Shown: positions 1 to 6,560 of the stretch, piece after piece
Layout of the letters: every line of letters starts with the position of its first letter
How positions within the stretch are numbered: the first letter of the stretch is position 1
Origin: an uncultured Chitinophagaceae bacterium
Lineage (GTDB): Bacteria > Bacteroidota > Bacteroidia > Chitinophagales > Chitinophagaceae
Length of the DNA stretch: 7,664 bases
Reading direction: 5' to 3'
NCBI GenBank assembly: GCA_946885665.1
Contig: CAMPGT010000193.1
Location: 1-7,664 of the forward strand
Position numbers and translations under genes: made by a program
Notes under the pieces: generated by a model
What the model was told of the DNA's origin: nothing
The model's input: the letters and a program-made list of their open reading frames with translations, nothing else
Database searches by the model: none

Positions 1-70
1 AGACGGGAGACGGGAGACGGGAGACGGGAGACGGGAGACGGGAGACGGGAGACGGGAGACGGAAGACGGG
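1..70. repeat. 7-bp tandem repeat array (AGACGGG)n
   Basis: Ten head-to-tail copies of AGACGGG are visible. All are identical except the ninth, which has G to A at position 63. The array fades into AGAGG at 71-75 and touches the left edge, so its true length is unknown. It lies between the 3' end of alaS and whatever is to the left, next to double-hairpin element copy A. A single unit of the same kind (GAGACGGGAGAGG) recurs at 3903-3915, again next to a double-hairpin element. The plus strand has a GGG run every 7 bp, which meets the usual sequence rule for a G-quadruplex. There are no spacers of CRISPR type. Confidence 0.95.
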
Positions 71-84
71 AGAGGACAACCGTG

Positions 85-124
85 TCCCCCGCTGGCGGGG
101 GTGGCGCGAAGCGCCGGGGGTGGA
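85..124 (+). repeat. Double-hairpin intergenic element, copy A
   Basis: This 40-bp element is identical to copy B (3967-4006) and close to copies C and D. Hairpin 1 is CCCCCG-CTGG-CGGGGG (86-101). Hairpin 2 is GGCGC-GAA-GCGCC (103-115). A second G5 run and TGGA close the unit (116-124). The 5' C5 run can pair with either G5 run, so two folds compete. The hairpin preceded by GTGG recalls REP elements mobilised by RAYT (TnpA_REP) proteins, but no such gene is in the window. This copy is 70 bp beyond the alaS stop, antisense to it, and has no sense-oriented gene directly after it. Confidence 0.9.
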
Positions 125-126
125 CC

Positions 127-149
127 GGCAAAGAGCACAGGGCAAAGAG
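127..149. repeat. Short direct repeat GGCAAAGAG x2, 14-bp period
   Basis: GGCAAAGAG occurs at 127-135 and again at 141-149, a spacing of 14 bp, or twice the 7-bp unit of the nearby array. It lies between element copy A and the alaS stop. It may be a decayed heptamer array, or chance. The rest of this gap (150-194) shows no convincing terminator for alaS: on the minus strand there is a T-rich stretch just past the stop but no clear stem before it. Confidence 0.5.
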
Positions 150-194
150 AATCTACAATATTATCTAAAATGAAAAAATACTCCGCTCCCGCTT

Positions 195-2816
195 TTAACC
201 CTTCAACACCTCCCTCACCGCATCAATCACCTCATTCAACCTGCCCGCATCCTGCCCTCCACCAGTGGCGAGCGTTTTTTGTCCGCCGCCGCCGCCCTTA
301 ATCAACGGCGCCACAATTTCCCTGATCATCTTACCCGCATCAAGCTGCCGGGCGGCAACTACCGCGTCTGAAATACCAATGGCCACAAACGGCTTGCCGC
401 CAATATTCGCGGCAACAACCGCCACGTAATCGCGGAGTTTATTTTTCAGGTCGAAGCACAGCTTCTTGAGCGCATCGGGGTTGCCCACTTCCACCACATC
501 GCCGATAAACGTAACCCCATTAACAATCTCGTCTTTCTGCAGCAATTCGTTCCTTACCTGCACAAGATGCCTGGCCTCCAAACTCTCAATTCTTTTTTCC
601 AACGCATTTTTATCTTCTATCAATTTCTCAATCGACCGGATCGGATCCTTCGTCTTCAGCAGCTCGGAGATATGCTTCACCTGGTGAAGCCTTTCACCGA
701 TGTAGCGCATCGCTACATTTCCAGTAACGGCTTCGATCCTTCTCACGCCGGCTGCCACAGCAGATTCAGAGACGATCGAAAACACGCCAATCATTCCCGT
801 ATGGCCAACATGGGTTCCACCACAAAGCTCCACCGAATAATTAGGATCAATGATCACCACGCGTACTACATCGCCGTACTTTTCTCCAAACAATGCCATC
901 GCGCCCAGGTTAAGCGCTTCCTGCTTCGGCATCTCTTTGATCACAACAGGTATATTTTGCCTGATCTTCTCATTCACCATAAATTCCACCCGCCGTACTT
1001 CCTCCTCCGTCATTTTTGCAAAATGAGAGAAGTCGAACCGGAGTATTTCCGGCGAAACAAGCGATCCCTTCTGTGCCACGTGTACACCCAGCACGGTTCT
1101 CAACGCTGCATGCAGCAAATGCGTGGCCGTGTGGTTGTAGGTGGTATTCAGGCGGTGCTCCAGGTCAACTGTGGCGGTAACGGGCGCTTCGATATTTCCA
1201 GGGAGGGTATCCGTGAAATGCACCACCAGGTTGTTCTCCTTTTTCGTGTCGGTTACTTCGATCTTTTCGCCATCAAATGCCAGTGTGCCCTTGTCGCCCA
1301 CCTGGCCACCGCTTTCGGCATAGAAAGGAGTCGATTCCAACACTAACTGGTACTGCTCCTTTCCTTTCGACTTCACTTTGCGGTATTTAGAAACCTTCGT
1401 TTCTATCAGCAGGTCGTTGTAGCCTACAAATGTAGAACTGCCGGCGGAGGTCAGCGTGATCCAATCTTCTGTATCGACAGAGGTGGCCGCGCGGCTGCGA
1501 TTTTTTTGTTCGAGCAATGAGCGCTGAAAATCTTCCATGTCCACATCAAACCCTTTTTCCTTCGCCATCAGCAGCGTGAGGTCGATGGGAAACCCGTACG
1601 TGTCGAAGAGCGTAAAGGCGAAGGATCCCGAAATCAGTTTCGAGTTGAGGTCGCTGATGTGTTCCTCGAAATAACTGATACCCTTTGCGAGGGTGCGCAT
1701 AAACGCTTCTTCTTCTTCCCTTACCACGCGTGCCACAAAATCCTGCTGTTTTTTCAGTTCCGGGAAAACATCTTCGAACTGCGTGGCGATCACGGGCAAC
1801 AACCGGTGAAGCAGCGGCTCCTTATAATCCAGCGCCGAATAATAATACCTTACGGCGCGGCGCAATATTCGCCTGATCACATAGCCGGCGCCGGTATTGG
1901 ATGGCAGTTGTCCGTCGGCAATCGTAAAGGCGATGGCGCGGATATGGTCTGCCAGCACCCTGAAAGCTACAGCCTGCTTTGTGTCGTCGCCGTTGTATTT
2001 TTTTCCGGTGATCTCTTCGGTGGCGTGGATGGTGCCGGCAAAAACATCGGTGTCGTAGTTGCTCTGTTTATTTTGCAATACTCTCACCACCCGCTCGAAG
2101 CCCATTCCCGTGTCTACGTGGCGGGCGGGAAGTGGCTGCAGCGAACCGTTTTTCAGGCGGTTGAACTGGATGAAAACGATGTTCCATATCTCGATCACCT
2201 GGGGGTGATCTTTATTCACGAGTTCGCCTCCGCTCTTCAGCTTTCTTTCTTCGTCGCTTCTGCAGTCAACATGAATTTCCGAGCTCGGTCCGCAGGGCCC
2301 GGTGTCGCCCATCTCCCAGAAATTATCTTTCTTATTTCCTTTCAATATCCTTTCTTCCGGAACATATTTCAGCCATTCGTTGTACGCCTCGGTATCCTGG
2401 GGCAGGCCCTCTTTGGTGTCGCCCTCGAAAATGGTGACATACAATTTGTGTTTATCAATTTTATACACTGCGGTCAGCAGTTCCCAGGCCCAGGCAATGG
2501 CTTCGGGCTTGAAGTAATCGCCAAAGCTCCAGTTGCCGAGCATTTCAAACATCGTGTGGTGATAGGTATCGACGCCCACCTCTTCGAGATCGTTGTGCTT
2601 GCCGCTTACGCGCAGGCATTTTTGGGTGTCGGCAACGCGGTTGTGTTCGGGTTTTTTATGACCGAGAAAGTAGTCTTTGAACTGGTTCATACCCGCATTG
2701 GTGAACAGCAGGGTGGGGTCGTTCTTGACAACGATCGGCGCCGAGGGCACAATGGTATGGGCCTTCGACTGGAAGAAAGTGAGGAAATGACGGCGAATCT
2801 CTGCGCTATTCATCAT
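195..2816 (-). CDS. alaS: Alanyl-tRNA synthetase
   Basis: Cytoplasmic class II synthetase that charges tRNA-Ala with alanine and removes mischarged Ser/Gly. The protein is 873 residues, normal for the family. Visible landmarks are the N-terminal SAEIRRHFLTFF and LLFTNAGMNQFKDYFLG (about 37-52), FWEMGDTGPCGPSSE (166-180), DTGMGFER (235-242), N307 and D405 (in DTYGFP), which align with residues that recognise the G3:U70 pair in E. coli, the editing-site metal ligands H562-xxx-H566 and C665/H669 in CGGTHV, a helical linker (about 725-760), and the C-Ala domain with GGGGGQ (841-846). All key residues are present. I chose the ATG at 2814-2816 because family homology begins there. The frame stays open to 2924, but those 36 residues lie in the intergenic region. 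The next codon (2811-2813) is also ATG. A weak -7 candidate (TATTTTCG on the minus strand, 2886-2893) lies upstream. It is divergent from the M23 peptidase gene. Confidence 0.97.
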   Translation of the reverse strand: MMNSAEIRRHFLTFFQSKAHTIVPSAPIVVKNDPTLLFTNAGMNQFKDYFLGHKKPEHNRVADTQKCLRVSGKHNDLEEVGVDTYHHTMFEMLGNWSFGDYFKPEAIAWAWELLTAVYKIDKHKLYVTIFEGDTKEGLPQDTEAYNEWLKYVPEERILKGNKKDNFWEMGDTGPCGPSSEIHVDCRSDEERKLKSGGELVNKDHPQVIEIWNIVFIQFNRLKNGSLQPLPARHVDTGMGFERVVRVLQNKQSNYDTDVFAGTIHATEEITGKKYNGDDTKQAVAFRVLADHIRAIAFTIADGQLPSNTGAGYVIRRILRRAVRYYYSALDYKEPLLHRLLPVIATQFEDVFPELKKQQDFVARVVREEEEAFMRTLAKGISYFEEHISDLNSKLISGSFAFTLFDTYGFPIDLTLLMAKEKGFDVDMEDFQRSLLEQKNRSRAATSVDTEDWITLTSAGSSTFVGYNDLLIETKVSKYRKVKSKGKEQYQLVLESTPFYAESGGQVGDKGTLAFDGEKIEVTDTKKENNLVVHFTDTLPGNIEAPVTATVDLEHRLNTTYNHTATHLLHAALRTVLGVHVAQKGSLVSPEILRFDFSHFAKMTEEEVRRVEFMVNEKIRQNIPVVIKEMPKQEALNLGAMALFGEKYGDVVRVVIIDPNYSVELCGGTHVGHTGMIGVFSIVSESAVAAGVRRIEAVTGNVAMRYIGERLHQVKHISELLKTKDPIRSIEKLIEDKNALEKRIESLEARHLVQVRNELLQKDEIVNGVTFIGDVVEVGNPDALKKLCFDLKNKLRDYVAVVAANIGGKPFVAIGISDAVVAARQLDAGKMIREIVAPLIKGGGGGQKTLATGGGQDAGRLNEVIDAVREVLKG

Positions 2817-2825
2817 ACGGGTCTG

Positions 2826-2857
2826 TTGAAAGTGCTGTTGGGCTATGGATATTTTTG
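2826..2857 (+). promoter_or_regulatory. Candidate Bacteroidota-type promoter for the M23 gene
   Basis: TATTTTTG at 2850-2857 matches the Bacteroidota -7 consensus TAnnTTTG exactly. A TTG at 2826-2828, 21 bp upstream, could serve as the -33 element. Transcription would start near 2863 and leave a leader of about 65-70 nt before the ATG at 2931. The region is AT-rich, so a chance match is possible. The site overlaps the leader of the divergent alaS. Confidence 0.4.
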
Positions 2858-2930
2858 TTTTATTTTGTCCACCTCTAAAGTGGTGCGAAAATACGGAAAT
2901 AGGGGCACCGCTATCAGCCGGCATCTATTC

Positions 2931-3902
2931 ATGAAAAAAGTAAAATACTATTACAATACCAATTCACTCCGCTATGAAAAGCTGGAAATCCCGCTAAGGG
3001 TAAAGTTGTTGCGGGTACTCGGTTTTATTTCTGCCGCCATCGTAACGGCGATGATTATCGTGTCGGTTGCTTACAAATATTTCCCTTCTGCCAATGAGAA
3101 GTTGCTTCAGCAGCAAAATATCAGGCTGCGCGAAGACTACTATGTGCTTCAGGAAAAGGCAAACGCGCTTGACGAAAGAATGAAGGACCTCGAGGAGCGC
3201 GACAATGAGATATACCGCGCTATTTTCGAGTCGAACCCCATTCCCGACAGTGCACGGTTGATCGAGATGGAGCAGCAGAAAGAGATGAGGCTGGTGATGA
3301 GCCTCGACCGGTTTGAGCTGGAAGAATCGATCGTGCAAACTGTCCGGAAGCTGGAGAGAAGGATGGCCTTCCAGGATAAGTCGTACGACGAGATCAATGG
3401 ATTCATCAAGAACAAGGAGCAGTTGCTGGCCTGTACCCCTGCCATCCAGCCGGTCAGCAATTCCGACCTGAAGCGGGTGGCATCAGGTTTTGGCTATCGC
3501 ATCGATCCTATTTATAAAACCTCCCGTTTTCACGCGGGGCTCGACTTTACAGCTCCCCAGGGCACGCCGATCTATGCCACGGCCAATGGTGTGGCGAAGG
3601 TTGCGGGCAATGCCGGCAATGGGTATGGTAATTACGTGGTGATCAGGCACGGTTACGGGTATGAAACGTTGTATGGGCATATGTATCGTGTAAAGGTGAA
3701 GGTGGGGCAGCGGGTAACCAGGGGAGAAGTGATTGGTTCTGTGGGGAGTACGGGTAAATCTACCGGTCCGCATTGCCACTACGAGGTGCATAAGAACGGC
3801 CAGCGGATAGACCCGGTTTACTTTTTTTACAATGATTTGACACCGGAGCAGTTTAATAACATTATCAAGCTGGCAGCGGCCAGTAATCAGAGCTTTGATT
3901 AG
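2931..3902 (+). CDS. Membrane-anchored M23 (LytM-type) metallopeptidase
   Basis: Predicted peptidoglycan endopeptidase of 323 residues, acting in the periplasm on cross-linked cell wall. Order of parts: a basic cytoplasmic N-terminus (1-27), one transmembrane helix (about 29-48), a charged heptad-like coiled coil (about 53-95), a linker, and the M23 domain (about 180-297). The Zn site is complete: HxxxD at H201/D205 and HxH at H281-C-H283, with H250 in YGHM as a further catalytic His, so it should be active and not a degenerate LytM regulator such as EnvC or NlpD. The C-terminal DLTPEQFNNIIKLA stretch fits what I recall of Bacteroidota M23 proteins encoded beside alaS. The ATG at 2931 is chosen because the open frame before it is antisense to alaS. 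The natural substrate bond cannot be told from the sequence. No clear terminator follows. Confidence 0.93.
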   Translation: MKKVKYYYNTNSLRYEKLEIPLRVKLLRVLGFISAAIVTAMIIVSVAYKYFPSANEKLLQQQNIRLREDYYVLQEKANALDERMKDLEERDNEIYRAIFESNPIPDSARLIEMEQQKEMRLVMSLDRFELEESIVQTVRKLERRMAFQDKSYDEINGFIKNKEQLLACTPAIQPVSNSDLKRVASGFGYRIDPIYKTSRFHAGLDFTAPQGTPIYATANGVAKVAGNAGNGYGNYVVIRHGYGYETLYGHMYRVKVKVGQRVTRGEVIGSVGSTGKSTGPHCHYEVHKNGQRIDPVYFFYNDLTPEQFNNIIKLAAASNQSFD

Positions 3903-3915
3903 GAGACGGGAGAGG
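3903..3915. repeat. Isolated unit of the left-edge heptamer array
   Basis: GAGACGGGAGAGG starts at the base after the M23 stop codon and matches the end of the 7-bp array at 65-75, apart from its first bases. It is either a seed or a remnant of that array. In both places a double-hairpin element follows, 9 bp away at the left edge and 51 bp away here. Confidence 0.7.
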
Positions 3916-3923
3916 GGTTTCAG

Positions 3924-3948
3924 TTTTAACTTTTAAGTTTTAAGTTTT
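3924..3948. repeat. 7-bp tandem repeat TTTTAAG, about 3.5 units
   Basis: The units are TTTTAAC (3924-3930), TTTTAAG (3931-3937), TTTTAAG (3938-3944) and a partial TTTT (3945-3948). Sequence and base composition are unrelated to the AGACGGG array, but the period is the same, 7 bp. It lies between the M23 stop and element copy B. Confidence 0.8.
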
Positions 3949-3961
3949 GCCCGATGGGCAA
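3947..3961. repeat. Small hairpin TTGCCC-GAT-GGGCAA
   Basis: A perfect 6-bp inverted repeat with a 3-nt loop. T-rich sequence precedes it on the plus strand, and the base after it is G, so there is no 3' U-tract in the M23 direction. It is therefore not a standard intrinsic terminator, though it could protect the M23 transcript 3' end. Confidence 0.5.
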
Positions 3962-3966
3962 GCGTA

Positions 3967-4006
3967 TCCCCCGCTGGCGGGGGTGGCGCGAAGCGCCGGG
4001 GGTGGA
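3967..4006 (+). repeat. Double-hairpin intergenic element, copy B
   Basis: Identical over all 40 bp to copy A (85-124), including both stems, the CTGG and GAA loops and the TGGA end. It lies 64 bp after the M23 stop and ends 29 bp before the -7 candidate of the AraC gene, in the same orientation as that gene. No U-tract follows, so it is unlikely to be a simple terminator. Confidence 0.9.
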
Positions 4007-4035
4007 CCCCTTTAGGTAGTTTGCCTTTCACCCCG

Positions 4036-4043
4036 TAAATTTG
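4036..4043 (+). promoter_or_regulatory. Candidate -7 promoter box for the AraC-family gene
   Basis: TAAATTTG matches TAnnTTTG exactly and is followed by GCCCCC. The only TTTG upstream (4020-4023) is just 12 bp away, shorter than the usual -33/-7 spacing, so the -33 part is unclear. If this box is used, transcription starts at about 4049-4051. That argues against the GTG at 4049 as start codon and for the ATG at 4097, with a leader of about 47 nt. Confidence 0.45.
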
Positions 4044-4096
4044 CCCCCGTGTTCCAGCCTCCTGATATATTGGCCGTCGCGTACAAGCAACCTGTG

Positions 4097-4990
4097 ATGC
4101 AGGGAGAAATGGAGCTATTGCAGGAAAAAGAGCGCCAGATCCCCGGTTCCGTTCAATACTACATCAAAAGATACCGCCGGAACCCCCAGTGGAACATGGA
4201 CGACACCGGCATGATGGTGTACCACTACAAAAAGGCGGATCCGAAGGAAAATTACCTGGAACTTAAATTTTGCGTTACCGGTAATGCCTATTGCAGCAAG
4301 GCGGAAAGTGAATGTCGCGACTGCCGCAGCGGCAATTTTCGCAATTGCAGCAACAAGGAAGAAACCATAGATGTCCTTAGCTTTAAATTCTCAAACCTTC
4401 ACCTTAGTCAATTCGCGCGCCAGGGCAAACAGGAGTCGAAAATTTCGGAAGACATCTTAAACTTCCGTCACCCTTCCTCTTTCTCCAAGATATTATCCAT
4501 TTGCGGCAGAAGTTCGATGATCATCGAAGCGCTGCTCAACCATTCCTACAGCGACAGCCTCGAGAATATTTATGTGAACGCACAAACGCAGATGCTTTTG
4601 CTGTACAGCCTCGAGTGCATGCTGGGCGATAAAGATGTTGAGAGTTTCCAGTGCAAGTTCCTGGCAAACGATCACGACAGGGAAAAGATCATCCGCTCGC
4701 GCGAAATACTGTTGCAGCATATCGGCGAACCCATCACTATTAAAGAGCTCAGCCGCAAGGTGGCCATCAATGAATGTTATTTGAAGAAAGGTTTTAAAGA
4801 ATTGTTCGGCACCACTATTTTCGACTTTTACCAGAGCCAGCGCATGGAGCACGCAAGGTATCTCCTGTATGAAAAGGGATTAAGCGTGACCGATGTATCC
4901 ATGATGCTCGGCTATTCATCCATCTCGCATTTTTCTACTGCTTTCAAAAAACACACGGGCATTAAGCCTTGTGAATTGTTGCTGCATTAA
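4097..4990 (+). CDS. AraC-family regulator with N-terminal cysteine cluster
   Basis: DNA-binding transcription factor of 297 residues. The C-terminal AraC/XylS domain holds two helix-turn-helix units, about 212-234 (TIKELSRKVAINECYLKKGF) and 261-284 (LSVTDVSMMLGYSSISHFST). The KKGFKELFGTT stretch and RMEHARYLL resemble PchR-type iron-linked regulators more than sugar-type AraC. The N-terminal half is not a cupin I can recognise. It has five cysteines at 59, 66, 73, 76 and 84 (spacing x6, x6, x2, x7), including one CxxC, which could bind a metal or form disulfides. The frame is open upstream to a GTG at 4049 (16 more residues), but a promoter-like box ends 5 bp before that codon, so I prefer the ATG at 4097. 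An ATG at 4109 is a third option. Ligand and targets are unknown. The gene runs toward the Cys-rich mini-protein gene, its stop 52 bp from that gene's stop. Confidence 0.88.
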   Translation: MQGEMELLQEKERQIPGSVQYYIKRYRRNPQWNMDDTGMMVYHYKKADPKENYLELKFCVTGNAYCSKAESECRDCRSGNFRNCSNKEETIDVLSFKFSNLHLSQFARQGKQESKISEDILNFRHPSSFSKILSICGRSSMIIEALLNHSYSDSLENIYVNAQTQMLLLYSLECMLGDKDVESFQCKFLANDHDREKIIRSREILLQHIGEPITIKELSRKVAINECYLKKGFKELFGTTIFDFYQSQRMEHARYLLYEKGLSVTDVSMMLGYSSISHFSTAFKKHTGIKPCELLLH

Positions 4991-5011
4991 TCATTTTTAA
5001 AATAGCCCAAC

Positions 5012-5036
5012 AAAAAAAGGAGAAGCAAGCTTCTCC
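5012..5036 (-). terminator. Intrinsic terminator of the Cys-rich small gene
   Basis: On the minus strand there is a perfect 8-bp stem GGAGAAGC / GCTTCTCC around TT, followed at once by seven T residues (complement of A at 5012-5018). The hairpin begins 6 bp after the stop codon of the small gene. On the plus strand the stem is preceded by the A-run but followed only by CGTTCTTT, so any effect on araC transcription would be weaker. Confidence 0.88.
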
Positions 5037-5042
5037 CGTTCT

Positions 5043-5147
5043 TTACGCGCAGCAGTTGCATCCGCAGGTACAGTTGGTACCCGAACAATTGTCTCCACAG
5101 CTACAGATGGCGCTTTCGCAGCCGCATGTTTGATTTACATTTTGCAT
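5043..5147 (-). CDS. Metallothionein-like Cys-rich mini-protein (34 aa)
   Basis: Reads from ATG (5145-5147) to TAA (5043-5045). Ten of 34 residues are cysteine, at 8, 10, 15, 17, 21, 26, 28, 30, 32 and 33: five CxC pairs (8/10, 15/17, 26/28, 28/30, 30/32) plus a terminal CC. The rest is mostly Gly, Ser, Thr, Asn and Ala, with no His, aromatic or Lys/Arg. There is no signal peptide, so it should be cytoplasmic. This composition is typical of metallothioneins, which bind Zn, Cd or Cu(I) through thiolate clusters. It is shorter than SmtA-type bacterial metallothioneins (about 56 residues, with His) and looks more like the tiny fungal copper type. A strong terminator directly after the stop supports a real gene. 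Upstream, TAATTTG (5183-5189, minus strand) is a weak -7 candidate. It follows hemL by 108 bp on the same strand, so co-transcription is possible. Metal and function are inferred. Confidence 0.82.
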   Translation of the reverse strand: MQNVNQTCGCESAICSCGDNCSGTNCTCGCNCCA

Positions 5148-5255
5148 GATTGAAGATTTAATGATGGTTAAATTGATACATGCAAATTACCGCGGCAGCT
5201 GCCTGTGAGTATTACAGAATAAAGGTATTTTGTTACATAATTCAGGAACCGCGCG
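5148..5255. other. Leader region of the mini-protein, with overlapping palindromes
   Basis: This 108-bp gap lies between hemL and the Cys-rich gene. It holds two overlapping perfect palindromes, CCGCGG (5190-5195) and GGCAGCTGCC (5194-5203), just upstream of the weak -7 candidate at 5183-5189 (minus strand). That is a plausible place for an operator, but no known operator is matched. No intrinsic terminator for hemL is visible here, so readthrough into the small gene cannot be excluded. Confidence 0.4.
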
Positions 5256-6536
5256 CTATTGAATGGATTCTTCGGCTGCACGCAATGTTATGTCCAGATC
5301 TTCATAGCTGAGCGCATTGCTCAGGAACCAGCTTTCGAAGGCGCTGGGTGGTAAATAAATACCGCGGCTCAGCATTCCATGAAAGAATTTATTGAAGAAG
5401 GCATTGTCTGCGGATAAGGCATCGTTGAAATTTTTAACAGGATTGCCACTAAAGTGCAAACTGATCATCGAACCCATCCTGTTGATGACATATTGTTTTC
5501 CTGATTTTCGCAATATTTCGTGCATTCCTTTTTCGAGATAGGCGCCTTTTGCTTCGAGCTCTTCATAGATATTTGGATTGTCGTGCAGTGTTTTGAGCAA
5601 TGTATATCCCGCGATCATCGCGATGGGATTACCGCTTAGCGTGCCTGCCTGGTAAACTTTCCCTATGGGCGCCACCAGCGACATAATCTCTTTCTTCCCG
5701 GCAAATGCGCCCACCGGCATGCCGCCGCCAATTACTTTTCCGTAGGTTACGAGGTCGGCATCGATCTTCAATTTCTGCTGGGCGCCCCCTGCTGCAAGCC
5801 TGAAACCGGTCATCACTTCATCAAATATTAAAACGATGTTTTCGCGTGTACAGATCGCTCTTAACGCTTCGAGAAATCCATCTTCAGGAACAATGCAACC
5901 CATATTGCCCGCAACCGGTTCAACGATAATGGCGGCAATTTCATTTTTGTGCAGTGCAACTAATTTGTCGACGGCATCAATGTCGTTGTAGGGTGCTGTG
6001 AGCGTGTCTAGTGCGACGCCTTCGGTAACGCCGGGCACCGCCTGAATTTGCAGGGTGGCAACGCCGCTGCCTGCCTTTACCAAAAATGCATCGGCATGAC
6101 CGTGATAGCAGCCCTCGAATTTGATGAATTTATTTCTTCCGGTGTAGCCGCGCGCGAGGCGTATCGCGCTCATGCACGCTTCTGTTCCGCTGTTCACCAT
6201 GCGTACCATATCGATATTGGGCGCCATGGATTTGATGAGCTCTGCTACTTCTATTTCGGTTGTGGTGGGTGCGCCGAAAGATGTGGAGCCGTTTACTTTT
6301 TCCTGTATCGCTTTTGTGAGAGGAGGGTAGGCGTGGCCGAGGATCATCGGCCCCCAGGAGTTGATGAAGTCTATGTATTTGTTTCCGTCTTCGTCGTAGA
6401 GGTAGGCGCCTTCGGCCTTTTTGATGAAGATGGGTGTGCCGCCCACGCTTTTGAATGCGCGTACCGGTGAATTCACGCCGCCCGGGATGCTTTGCTGCGC
6501 GCGTTTGAAAAGATTTTCGCTGTTTGGTGTTTGCAT
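5256..6536 (-). CDS. hemL: Glutamate-1-semialdehyde 2,1-aminomutase
   Basis: PLP-dependent, cytoplasmic enzyme that turns glutamate-1-semialdehyde into 5-aminolevulinate, the last step of the C5 route to heme. The protein is 426 residues, the usual size. Landmarks are [12 protein letters not shown] (17-28), SGTEA (116-120), YHGHAD (144-149), FDEVMTGFR (238-246) and the PLP lysine K267 in [15 protein letters not shown] (E. coli K265). The gate loop after AGSG reads [10 protein letters not shown] (161-170), where the family usually has a GxPxSPGV-like stretch. The start is the ATG at 6534-6536. The frame is open to a GTG at 6584, which would add 16 residues ([16 protein letters not shown]), but those codons are mostly repeat copy C. 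The leader is A-rich with no Shine-Dalgarno. It lies 75 bp downstream of hemB on the same strand, the next pathway step being encoded first. Confidence 0.97.
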   Translation of the reverse strand: MQTPNSENLFKRAQQSIPGGVNSPVRAFKSVGGTPIFIKKAEGAYLYDEDGNKYIDFINSWGPMILGHAYPPLTKAIQEKVNGSTSFGAPTTTEIEVAELIKSMAPNIDMVRMVNSGTEACMSAIRLARGYTGRNKFIKFEGCYHGHADAFLVKAGSGVATLQIQAVPGVTEGVALDTLTAPYNDIDAVDKLVALHKNEIAAIIVEPVAGNMGCIVPEDGFLEALRAICTRENIVLIFDEVMTGFRLAAGGAQQKLKIDADLVTYGKVIGGGMPVGAFAGKKEIMSLVAPIGKVYQAGTLSGNPIAMIAGYTLLKTLHDNPNIYEELEAKGAYLEKGMHEILRKSGKQYVINRMGSMISLHFSGNPVKNFNDALSADNAFFNKFFHGMLSRGIYLPPSAFESWFLSNALSYEDLDITLRAAEESIQ

Positions 6537-6560
6537 TTTTGATTGTTCTTTTTTTGCTGG

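Noticed and set aside
1..75. CRISPR array
   Set aside because: The units are 7 bp and contiguous, with no spacers, and no cas gene is nearby.
101..301. Small plus-strand frame starting in repeat copy A
   Set aside because: Its start is repeat sequence and its end is antisense to alaS. The translation is low-complexity and resembles no protein I know.
567..1346. 259-residue plus-strand open frame
   Set aside because: It lies entirely antisense to the conserved editing and C-terminal domains of alaS, and its translation shows no recognisable domain.
2817..2924. 36-residue upstream extension of alaS
   Set aside because: Family homology begins at the ATG at 2814-2816. The extra codons lie in the divergent promoter region and look non-coding.
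1659..2930. Long open plus-strand frame in phase with and upstream of the M23 gene
   Set aside because: It is antisense to alaS, which has full family homology, and the M23 protein has a normal N-terminus and membrane anchor from the ATG at 2931.
5146..5208. 20-residue plus-strand frame opposite the mini-protein leader
   Set aside because: There is no promoter, no recognisable composition and no terminator. It fits chance expectation.
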